Of a stretch of 32,167 bases of DNA, positions 22,558-28,315 are shown piece by piece; the stretch's first letter is position 1, and each line of letters starts with the position of its first letter. Source of the stretch: Solirubrobacterales bacterium (GTDB taxonomy: Bacteria; Actinomycetota; Thermoleophilia; Solirubrobacterales; 70-9); NCBI GenBank assembly GCA_035573435.1, contig DATMZR010000014.1, positions 1-32,167 of the forward strand, given 5' to 3'. A program made the position numbers and the translations under genes. The notes below the pieces were generated by a model. The model was not told the DNA's origin. It did no database searches and saw only the letters and a list, made by a program, of their open reading frames with translations.

Positions 22558-23478
22558 TCAGAGCTGGTCGACCGAGAAGGTGTCGCAGGCGGCGGGGTCA
22601 CCGCTGCGATATCCAGTGGTGAACCAGGCTCGCCGCTGGTCGGAGGTGCCGTGCGTGAAGCTGTCGGGGTCGATGTGCCCCGTGGCCTGCCTCTGAAGGC
22701 GGTCGTCGCCGATGGCCTCAGTGGCGGTGAACGCCTCGTTCAGGTCGCCGCCCTGGAGATCGCCCTGCTGGAAGACGGTGTTGCCCCAGACACCGGCGTA
22801 GCAGTCGGCCTGCAGCTCCAGGCGCACTGAGAGCTCGTTGGCGTCGTCCGGGTTCTCGCGGCTGAGGCGGTCAACCTCCTCGCTCATGCCAGTTTCCTCC
22901 TGCACGTGGTGGCCCATTTCGTGGGCGATCACGTATGCCCAGGCGAAGTCGCCCGGTGCCGCGAGCTGGTTGGCCATCTCCTCGTAGAAACTCAGGTCGA
23001 GGTAGACCCGCTGATCGGCGGGGCAGTAGAAGGGGCCCACAGCCGAGGTGGCGCTGCCGCAGCCGTTGGTGTTGACGGCGTCGCTATAGAGGACCAGCTG
23101 AGCGTGCTCGTACGGTTCTCCATCGCGCCGGAAGGTCCCCTCCCACGTGCGCTGGGTGTCGGTGAACACGTAGGTCGAGAACTCCTTGATATCGCGCTCC
23201 GGGTCCTGCGCCGGCGGAATCCCCTGCGGCGCCGGCTGGCCGGGCGCCTCCACGCCGGGGGTGAAGCCCGTAGGGACATTGAAGCCTCCCCCGTCTCCGC
23301 TGAAGAACACCTGAATCGCGATGTAGATGATCACGCCAACGATCCCGAGCCCGCCCGGGAGCGCGAGCCCGCCCGGTAGGGGCAGCCGCGACATGCCGCC
23401 GCCGAGACGACCACCAGCTGGGCTCGCCCCCCGTTGGTCGATTACATCGCGGGGCCTCTTCACCCGCCGCCACCTCAC
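22558..23478 (-). CDS. Neutral zinc metallopeptidase (YpfJ-like)
   Basis: Membrane-anchored zinc peptidase, 306 aa from GTG 23478. The N-terminus begins MRWRRVKRPRDVIDQRG, close to the family's conserved start, so this start is trusted although no ribosome site is seen. A membrane helix (about 43-60) follows a Gly/Pro-rich stretch. The zinc motif HEMGHH spans 186-191 within YVIAHEMGHHVQ, with the third ligand probably in ELQADCYAG. The C-terminal FTHGTSDQRRAWFTTGY is also diagnostic. The catalytic part is likely outside the membrane. The physiological substrate of this family is not known. Confidence 0.9.
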   Translation of the reverse strand: MRWRRVKRPRDVIDQRGASPAGGRLGGGMSRLPLPGGLALPGGLGIVGVIIYIAIQVFFSGDGGGFNVPTGFTPGVEAPGQPAPQGIPPAQDPERDIKEFSTYVFTDTQRTWEGTFRRDGEPYEHAQLVLYSDAVNTNGCGSATSAVGPFYCPADQRVYLDLSFYEEMANQLAAPGDFAWAYVIAHEMGHHVQEETGMSEEVDRLSRENPDDANELSVRLELQADCYAGVWGNTVFQQGDLQGGDLNEAFTATEAIGDDRLQRQATGHIDPDSFTHGTSDQRRAWFTTGYRSGDPAACDTFSVDQL

Positions 23479-23535
23479 GGGGGAAGGCTATCCGCGCGTT
23501 GGAAGATCTTCCGGTCCGAGTGGGTGGCAAAGACA

Positions 23536-23561
23536 AAGGCCCGGGCGCAAGCCCGGGCCTT
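23536..23561 (-). terminator. Rho-independent terminator of the CsbD-like gene
   Basis: AAGGCCCGGGC (23536-23546) pairs perfectly with GCCCGGGCCTT (23551-23561) around a GCAA tetraloop. Read on the minus strand the stem is followed by TTTGTCTTTGCC, a U-rich tail. It starts 27 bases after the CsbD-like stop, the classic form of an intrinsic terminator and the best one in the window. Confidence 0.85.
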
Positions 23562-23588
23562 GAACGAAGCGTCTGAAGCGAATTCGCT

Positions 23589-23777
23589 TCAGGTCCGTCG
23601 CTCGAGGTCTGCGACTTCCTCGGCCTTCTCGTCGGCCTTCTTGTCGGCGCGCTCGAGCTCCTCCTTCTTCTTGCCCTTCTGCTCTTCCTTGCGACCTTCG
23701 CGGCGAAGCGACGGCTCGCCGGCTACGTCGCCCGCGACCTGCTTGGCCTTACCGGTCACTTTGTCTTTGATGCTCAT
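23589..23777 (-). CDS. CsbD-like stress protein
   Basis: Small, highly charged protein of 62 aa. ATG 23777 is chosen over an upstream frame extension because AAGGAGAG lies just before it and because MSIKDKVTGKAKQVAGD matches the CsbD-family start (IKGK-x-KQ-x-G-type helix). The rest is a Lys/Glu-rich helix (EEQKGKKKEELERADK). CsbD in Bacillus is a sigma-B general-stress protein of unknown function. The presence of sigma-B-like promoters 440-490 bases upstream and other stress-type genes nearby supports the same setting here. A possible structured leader (23806-23924) precedes it. Confidence 0.82.
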   Translation of the reverse strand: MSIKDKVTGKAKQVAGDVAGEPSLRREGRKEEQKGKKKEELERADKKADEKAEEVADLERRT

Positions 23778-23805
23778 GGTCTCTCCTTGCCTTGGGTCTA
23801 ATGGC

Positions 23806-23924
23806 GCCCACGTGTTGTCAGGTAACACACGTGGGCTTGAAATATGGAGAGGCGGGATGCCTCAGGCCCTGGCTGCTCCGAAACGGACGCTCCCGGCCGG
23901 ATCGCCCAGGGAACGCCTCTCCAT
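23806..23924 (-). ncRNA. Possible structured leader upstream of csbD
   Basis: On the minus strand this stretch can fold into nested helices: P1 pairs 23914-23924 with 23844-23854 (11 bp, perfect), P2 pairs 23906-23911 with 23867-23872 (6 bp), P3 is a TCCG/CGGA hairpin (23877-23887). Next to them GCCCACGTGT/ACACGTGGGC (23806-23815 with 23827-23836) forms a 10-bp hairpin containing CACGTG on both arms, ending about 29 bases before the CsbD start. It matches no RNA family I know; single 11-bp pairings of this span can occur by chance in GC-rich DNA. Confidence 0.3.
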
Positions 23925-24042
23925 GGGCGCGGTTTCCCCGCCCTGGCCTTTTGAACCATGGAACGAAAGCCTCCTGACAATGCGCCGTCTTCGCGCCGGC
24001 CCGCCTCCGGGAAGGACCTCACCGTCGATTCGGCGGGCGGCC

Positions 24043-24183
24043 TCAGATCGTGCTTCGCCCGCGCCAGCCGGTGAACGCCATCCACAGCGCCACCAAGGCA
24101 AGCACGAAGATGATCGGGTGCACGATCGCGCCGCCAGCGATTGAGATCGCGAGCAGGATGATTCCAAGGATCAGCCACAACAT
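24043..24183 (-). CDS. Small two-helix membrane protein (46 aa)
   Basis: Short gene with a strong ribosome site (AAAGGAGG about 9 bases before ATG 24183). The product is almost wholly hydrophobic: MLWLILGIILLAISIAGG, then HPIIFVLALVALWMAF, ending in a basic tail GWRGRSTI. Two membrane helices separated by a short turn are expected. It resembles the tiny hydrophobic stress proteins (DUF5670/Lmo0937-like in style), but I cannot name a family. A GTTTCA-N14-GGGTAG promoter lies 28-53 bases upstream. It may share a transcript with the CsbD-like gene; 23798-24042 holds no supported gene. Confidence 0.75.
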   Translation of the reverse strand: MLWLILGIILLAISIAGGAIVHPIIFVLALVALWMAFTGWRGRSTI

Positions 24184-24210
24184 GTCTCTGCCTCCTTTCG
24201 GGGGCGCCAC

Positions 24211-24236
24211 CTACCCCGCCAGCTTTCCGTTGAAAC
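24211..24236 (-). promoter_or_regulatory. Sigma-B-like promoter, minus strand
   Basis: Read on the minus strand, GTTTCA (24236-24231) is followed after 14 bases by GGGTAG (24216-24211), close to the general-stress sigma-B consensus (GTTT-N12-16-GGGTA). It lies 28 bases before the 46-aa membrane-protein start. Confidence 0.6.
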
Positions 24237-24242
24237 GCAACC

Positions 24243-24267
24243 GTTTGCCACTGGGGTGAAGGGGTAA
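24243..24267 (+). promoter_or_regulatory. Sigma-B-like promoter, plus strand
   Basis: GTTTGC (24243-24248), a 13-base spacer and GGGTAA (24262-24267) match the sigma-B pattern. It is placed 53 bases ahead of the coiled-coil gene at 24321 and back to back with the minus-strand element, 6 bases apart at the -35 ends. Confidence 0.65.
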
Positions 24268-24320
24268 CCGCGAGGACCCACGACGGTAAATGGGACAGTC
24301 AACCGGAAGGAGGTTGAGCC

Positions 24321-24683
24321 ATGAGCACAATCGCAGTTGTTCTGATCGTGATCGGCGCTGTGATCGTCATCGTCTTGCTTGCTGCCGCGATGAAGAGAAC
24401 CCGCGACCAGAAGCTAGACGACCGCCGCCAAATCGCCGGCGAGCACCGCGAAGAGGCGGAGCTCCGTCACCTCGAAGCCGACAAGGAGGCCGCAAGCGCT
24501 GACGAGCAAGCCGCGCGGGCACGCAGGGAGGCGGCTGAGGCCGAGTCGCGATCGCGCGCCGCTGAGCGCGAACGGGAGGCGGCCCGTGGCCATGCCGAGC
24601 ATGCTGCTGAAATCGATCCCGACGCGGAGTCAGACGGGACGGATCAAGCCGAGGGAACGCGGGAGCGACCCGGCCGGCGATAG
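24321..24683 (+). CDS. Membrane-anchored coiled-coil protein
   Basis: Protein of 120 aa with an N-terminal membrane helix (about 4-23, STIAVVLIVIGAVIVIVLL) and then a long charged helix (about 30-100) rich in Ala, Glu and Arg with repeated EAxxR/AAEAE units, likely a coiled coil in the cytoplasm. The tail is acidic then basic. GGAGG lies 8 bases before the ATG, with the sigma-B-like promoter upstream. I do not recognise a named family; similar proteins are seen in stress-gene settings of actinobacteria. It is the first gene of a plus-strand run reaching to at least 26517. Confidence 0.75.
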   Translation: MSTIAVVLIVIGAVIVIVLLAAAMKRTRDQKLDDRRQIAGEHREEAELRHLEADKEAASADEQAARARREAAEAESRSRAAEREREAARGHAEHAAEIDPDAESDGTDQAEGTRERPGRR

Positions 24684-24690
24684 GCGCCAG

Positions 24691-25224
24691 GTGCATGCTC
24701 ATCGAGATCTGCTCGACATCTACCTCAGCGACCACTTCGCTGGTGCGACCGCCGGCCTGGACCTGGCAAAGCGTATGTCGGGGGACTCGCCGGACGGCCC
24801 CCTGAGCGAGATCGCGGCCGAAATCGAGTCTGACCGCCAGACCCTGCGTGACTTGATGGCGGCTCTGTACCTGAGACCGTCCCTGCTGAAGACGGCGATC
24901 GGCTGGTTCGGTGAGAAGGCGGGCCGGATCAAGCTCAACGGCCGAGTATTCGGCCGATCCCCACTCAGCAGTCTTCTCGAGCTGGAGCTGTTGATTACAG
25001 GAGTCAGCGGCAAGCTTCAGCTCTGGCGAGCTCTCGCCGCGGTCGTCCCGGCGGACTCGCGTCTCGAGCAGTTCGATTTCGCGGCGCTTGGCCAGCGCGC
25101 CGAAGAGCAACGCCGACGACTCGAAGAGCTGCACGAACGGGCAGCCCGCCAGACGCTGGGCGGCATGTCGATAGGCGCGCGCGAAAGTCGCGTTTCACTG
25201 GAGAGACCTGGGGTAGGCGATTGA
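24691..25224 (+). CDS. Helical protein of unknown function
   Basis: About 177 aa, taken from GTG 24691, 7 bases after the previous stop; an open frame runs further upstream inside the previous gene but that part looks unlike protein. The product reads HRDLLDIYLSDHFAGATAGLDLAKR, then EIAAEIESDRQTLRDLM, GWFGEKAGRIKLNGRVFGRSPLSSLLELELL, and ends with a charged helix EEQRRRLEELHERAAR (all quoted in part or short). This pattern suggests a four-helix bundle, perhaps ferritin-like in overall form, without visible metal ligands. I recall similar hypothetical proteins in actinobacteria but no function. No clear ribosome site; coupling to the upstream gene is likely. Confidence 0.7.
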   Translation: MHAHRDLLDIYLSDHFAGATAGLDLAKRMSGDSPDGPLSEIAAEIESDRQTLRDLMAALYLRPSLLKTAIGWFGEKAGRIKLNGRVFGRSPLSSLLELELLITGVSGKLQLWRALAAVVPADSRLEQFDFAALGQRAEEQRRRLEELHERAARQTLGGMSIGARESRVSLERPGVGD

Positions 25225-25259
25225 GTACAGGACAAAGCGACACGGAAGAGAGGCCCCGG

Positions 25260-25892
25260 ATGGCTCAGACCAATGCAAAAACGACCAAAAGGCGCCCGGC
25301 CGCGGCCAAGCGGACCCGTAGCTCGAGCCAAGGTGGCAGGGCCGGGTCGGCCAACGGAGCGGGTGGTGGGACACGGGCACGCTCGCAACGCCGGTCCAGT
25401 GGCGCTCGGAGCTCAGGTGCAGCCACACGCTCTCGCTCTCGCTCGCGCTCGCGCAGCGCCGCTCAGAGCCGCTCACAGGCGGTGAGGGGAACCGTCCGGA
25501 CTCGGGCGCAGGAGACGGGGCAGGCCGTCGAGCGAGTCGCGAAGAGCACCGGCCAGACTGTTGGAAAGGCAGCCGGCAAGGCCAAGGGCCCGGCGATCGC
25601 AGGTGGCGCCGCCCTCGCAGGACTCGCCGGAGGCCTCGCGCTCGCCAAGGGCCGCGTCAAGACTCGCAGAGTCTTTGGTGTGCCAGTGCCCCGTCGCAGC
25701 AAACTCACGAAGACCGGCAAGAAGACCGGCAAGGCGCTTGGGCACGTTGCCGCTCAGGTCGGCTCGACGAGCCAGCAGCTCGCGGTGCTGAATGAGGAGG
25801 TTCGCCGCACTCGCGAACAGGCTGACAAGACGAATCGCTCACCGGTGGAGGTGCTCCTGTCAGGCCTCACCAACCGCAAGCTCGGGGGCTGA
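25260..25892 (+). CDS. Basic protein with Arg-Ser repeats
   Basis: Very basic protein, 210 aa from ATG 25260 (AGAGG 6 bases upstream; a TTG 13 codons earlier overlaps the previous stop). Residues 1-75 are low-complexity Lys/Arg/Ser/Gly, including five perfect Arg-Ser dipeptides (57-66). A helical stretch (80-110) with GQAVERVAKSTGQTVGKAAG is followed by a Gly/Ala hydrophobic segment (112-129), then a basic part RRVFGVPVPRRSKLTK and a C-terminal helix. The first part looks like a nucleic-acid- or anionic-polymer-binding tail; the hydrophobic segment could dip into the membrane. It is translationally coupled to the next gene by TGATG (25890-25894). No family recognised. Confidence 0.75.
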   Translation: MAQTNAKTTKRRPAAAKRTRSSSQGGRAGSANGAGGGTRARSQRRSSGARSSGAATRSRSRSRSRSAAQSRSQAVRGTVRTRAQETGQAVERVAKSTGQTVGKAAGKAKGPAIAGGAALAGLAGGLALAKGRVKTRRVFGVPVPRRSKLTKTGKKTGKALGHVAAQVGSTSQQLAVLNEEVRRTREQADKTNRSPVEVLLSGLTNRKLGG

Positions 25893-26245
25893 TGGCGACC
25901 GCGACTGAGAGCGCTGCCCGCCTCGGGCCATACGTCGAGCGGCTGCTCCAAAACGCCTACGTGCAGGACAACCTCCTCGACGCGGTCGAGAACCTGCGCG
26001 AGGCCTACGAGCGCGCCCAGAAGCGTCGCGTCGAGCCCGCTCGCGACGAGAAGATCCGTCACCAGCTGCGCCAGGCGGCGCTCTCGCTCAAGGAGGCAGG
26101 TGAGGCGCTCAAGAGCGGCCGCCAGAAGCCCAGGAAGCACCGCGCCAACCGAATGCTGATCGTCGCCAGTCTCGGCGCTGTCGGAACGGCCGCCGCCTTG
26201 GCAGCCAGCGAGGAGTTCCGAAGCAAGCTGTTCGATTCACAGTGA
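25892..26245 (+). CDS. Helical protein with C-terminal membrane segment
   Basis: 117 aa. The first 80 residues are charged and helical (YVERLLQNAYVQDNLLDAVE, AYERAQKRRVEPARDEKIR), then a basic stretch SGRQKPRKHRANR leads to a hydrophobic segment (about 88-106, MLIVASLGAVGTAAALAAS), suggesting a C-terminal membrane tail. Both ends are coupled: TGATG with the RS-repeat gene and GTGA (26242-26245) with the DUF4235 gene. The three products are likely made in fixed ratio and may act together at the membrane. No family recognised. Confidence 0.75.
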   Translation: MATATESAARLGPYVERLLQNAYVQDNLLDAVENLREAYERAQKRRVEPARDEKIRHQLRQAALSLKEAGEALKSGRQKPRKHRANRMLIVASLGAVGTAAALAASEEFRSKLFDSQ

Positions 26246-26517
26246 AGTTCCTCTTCCTCCCCGTCAGCATCATTGGCGGCCTTTTGGCTGGCCTGATCGG
26301 AAAGAAGGTCTTCGAGCAAATCTGGGGCCTGATCGACGAGCAGGAACCCCCGGAACCGCAGCACCGCCAGGTCAGATACGCCAAGCTCGCAGGCGCTCTG
26401 CTCCTGGAAGGAGCCATCTTTCGCCTCGCTCGTGGCTTCTTTGACCACGGCGCGCGACATGGCTTTCAGCGGCTCACGGGCTCGTGGCCTGGCGAGGAAG
26501 CTCCGGAGCCGGTGTAG
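26242..26517 (+). CDS. DUF4235 family membrane protein
   Basis: 91 aa from GTG 26242. KFLFLPVSIIGGLLAGLIGKKVFEQIW at the start (in part) and YAKLAGALLLEGAIFRLARG in the middle are the two hydrophobic segments of DUF4235, with DEQEPPEP between them; the C-terminal HGFQRLTGSWPGE is also typical. DUF4235 proteins are small actinobacterial membrane proteins of unknown role. It overlaps the previous gene by 4 bases and ends the coupled run; a 9-bp hairpin follows its stop. Confidence 0.85.
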   Translation: MKFLFLPVSIIGGLLAGLIGKKVFEQIWGLIDEQEPPEPQHRQVRYAKLAGALLLEGAIFRLARGFFDHGARHGFQRLTGSWPGEEAPEPV

Positions 26518-26520
26518 GTC

Positions 26521-26549
26521 GCACCCAGGTTCGTTTCATGCCTGGGTGC
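26521..26549 (+). terminator. 9-bp hairpin after DUF4235
   Basis: GCACCCAGG (26521-26529) pairs with CCTGGGTGC (26541-26549) around an 11-base loop, 3 bases after the DUF4235 stop. It may terminate the stress operon. The loop's last three bases are the ATG of the micro-protein at 26538, so it could instead control that start. Confidence 0.5.
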
Positions 26550-26618
26550 CTCGTCTGGTCGATCGTGCTCTCGATCGCGCTCACCATCCTGGTGAACCTG
26601 CTGATCAGATTGTTCTGA
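26538..26618 (+). CDS. 26-residue membrane micro-protein
   Basis: Short open frame beginning MPGCLVWSIVL and ending VNLLIRLF, a single predicted membrane helix with one Cys near the N-terminus and a lone Arg near the C-terminus. Its stop overlaps the next ATG as TGATG (26616-26620), the same coupling used by several sure gene pairs in this window, which is the main support for it. No clear ribosome site; the ATG lies in a hairpin loop. Function unknown. Confidence 0.55.
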   Translation: MPGCLVWSIVLSIALTILVNLLIRLF

Positions 26619-27313
26619 TGGGGTTCGCATTCGTCTCGTTAGCTGGCCGAATGGCGCCCACGACGGCGGGGAGAGTGTCGAACGCGAGCGCAGGCTTGGG
26701 TATCGAATTGATCCCGGGCGGACGGGAGGAGGTAGCTCGGCGTGGGCCGGTCGGCTCCGTCCACGACGCTGAGCTGCTGGTCCCGGCCGAGGCTTCCAGG
26801 CCCCTGGTGACGAGTGTCTTGCTGGAGCGCGTCGCCTGCGAATACCTGCGATTCCTCCGCCGCATCTCGCTCGGGCTGCTGCGGGTCCGTCTTGGAGCTG
26901 GGCATCAGGCGATCGTCCTGCTCCTCCCCCGGGCGGCGCTCCTACGCTTCCGCGCCCCCCGGTATAGCGAGGGCTCCGATTGGGCCGAGGTTGGGTGGGA
27001 CATCGAGCGAGGCCTGCTGGTGGCACGTGAGGGACGTGGACGGGGTTCACTCCGAATTCGCCTCCAGCGGGTGGCGCGCGATGGCGGGCAGGCCGGAAGG
27101 ACTCGCTTTCTCGTGCGCATGGAAGTGGAGGGCTACTACCCACGGATCCGCGCCAGAGGCTGGTTCACCCCGGCAGGGGCCTGGCTATATGGGCAGACGC
27201 AGGCCAGAATCCACCGTCTCGTGTTTCGCGGGTTCCTGCGTTCGCTCGCAGGGCTCGAGCTGCCACTGAGCGGCACAGAGGCGTCGACGCTCGCGACGCA
27301 AAGGAGCTCGTGA
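26618..27313 (+). CDS. Protein of unknown function
   Basis: 231 aa from ATG 26618 (coupled to the micro-protein; ATG 26651 is an alternative). It shows a predicted soluble alpha/beta make-up with hydrophobic stretches around VLLLPRAALLRFRAP and a basic segment with GRGRGSLRIRLQRV. The C-terminal part reads FLVRMEVEGYYPRIRARGW, then YGQTQARIHRLVFRGFLRSL. No catalytic motif or signal peptide is obvious and I cannot name a family. It lies between the stress cluster and the NAD-binding gene, which begins 4 bases after its stop. Confidence 0.65.
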   Translation: MGFAFVSLAGRMAPTTAGRVSNASAGLGIELIPGGREEVARRGPVGSVHDAELLVPAEASRPLVTSVLLERVACEYLRFLRRISLGLLRVRLGAGHQAIVLLLPRAALLRFRAPRYSEGSDWAEVGWDIERGLLVAREGRGRGSLRIRLQRVARDGGQAGRTRFLVRMEVEGYYPRIRARGWFTPAGAWLYGQTQARIHRLVFRGFLRSLAGLELPLSGTEASTLATQRSS

Positions 27314-27317
27314 AAGC

Positions 27318-28244
27318 GTGGCTCGCCGCGCCCTCGTCAGCGGCGCCACGGGGTTCGTCGGTGGCCGGCTCGCCTCTTTCCTCGCCGATCGAGACTGGGA
27401 GGTGCGCTGCCTGGTCCGCGATCGATCGCGAGCGCGGGAGCTGGCCGACCGCGGGTTCGAGCTGCATGAAGGCGACGTGCTCGACCCGGAAGCGCTGCGC
27501 GGGGCCGGTCGGGACGTCGGGGTGGGCTACTACCTGATCCATTCGATGGGCCGAGGGGCCGCGGGAGACTTCGAGGATCGTGAGCGGCAGGGCGCCCGGA
27601 ACTTTGCGGAGATGGCGAAGCGCGAGGGGGTCGGCCGGGTCATCTACCTCGGCGGGCTCGGTGATCGACCGCAGTCGAAGCACCTCCGGAGCCGCCGGCG
27701 AACTGCCCAGATCCTCTCCGAGCTTGGGCCGCCGCTGACCTACTTCCGCGCCGGGATGATCGTCGGAGCGGGCAGCGAGTCCTACCGCACGCTTCGCTAT
27801 CTGGTGCAGCGGCTCCCCGCCATGATCGGGCCGGCGTGGCTGGGGCAGGCGACGCAGCCGATCGGGATCGACGGGGTGATCGCCTACCTGGCGGCTGCGC
27901 CTGACGTGGCCGCCTCCGAGGGGCGGGAGGTCCAGATCGGGGGCCCCGACATTCTCTCTTACGGCGACATGCTGGATCTGATGGCCGACGCACTCGGTGT
28001 GCGCAGGCGTCCCAGGGTTCCCGTGCCGCTGATCACCCCGTGGCTGTCCTCGCTCTGGATCGGGCTTGTTACGCCGGTCGACCCAGGCGTCGCCCGCCCG
28101 CTAATCGAGGGCTTGTCCACCCCGACCGTCGTCACCGATGGCTCGGGAGCGGCCATGTTCGACGTCAGGCCGGTCCCGTTCATGGACGCGCTACGACAGG
28201 CACTCGCCGAGGACTCAGAGGTCAACGTAGCGCCCCAAAGCTGA
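27318..28244 (+). CDS. NAD(P)-binding extended/atypical SDR
   Basis: 308 aa from GTG 27318, with AAAGGAG about 14 bases upstream. The dinucleotide loop GATGFVGGRL (9-18) is followed by VRCLVRDRSRARELADRG, a segment GVGYYLIHSMGRG, VGRVIYLGGLGD, and a C-terminal portion with QIGGPDILSYGDMLDLMADALG. This matches NmrA/YbjT-like sugar- or isoprenoid-related NAD(P)H-binding proteins; the substrate is unknown. The usual Y-x3-K pair is not conserved at the expected place, so it may bind NAD(P) without classical SDR catalysis. It converges with the sulfatase gene. Confidence 0.85.
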   Translation: MARRALVSGATGFVGGRLASFLADRDWEVRCLVRDRSRARELADRGFELHEGDVLDPEALRGAGRDVGVGYYLIHSMGRGAAGDFEDRERQGARNFAEMAKREGVGRVIYLGGLGDRPQSKHLRSRRRTAQILSELGPPLTYFRAGMIVGAGSESYRTLRYLVQRLPAMIGPAWLGQATQPIGIDGVIAYLAAAPDVAASEGREVQIGGPDILSYGDMLDLMADALGVRRRPRVPVPLITPWLSSLWIGLVTPVDPGVARPLIEGLSTPTVVTDGSGAAMFDVRPVPFMDALRQALAEDSEVNVAPQS

Positions 28245-28267
28245 CCGGCTGCCGGCCGTCAGCTCCG

Positions 28268-28286
28268 TGACCCATTTCTGGGGTCA
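28268..28286. terminator. Weak inverted repeat between convergent genes
   Basis: TGACCC (28268-28273) and GGGTCA (28281-28286) enclose a 7-base loop in the gap between the NAD-binding gene and the sulfatase gene. The stem is short, so a terminator role is tentative. Confidence 0.3.
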
Positions 28287-28315
28287 AGGCTGTCGCGGCG
28301 CTCGTCGCCGGCTCG

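Noticed and set aside
23798-23959. A 53-codon minus-strand frame with GGAGG 10 bases upstream
   Set aside because: It uses AGA, AGG and ATA codons, has no recognisable pattern and sits on the predicted RNA helices. The ribosome-like site is probably chance.
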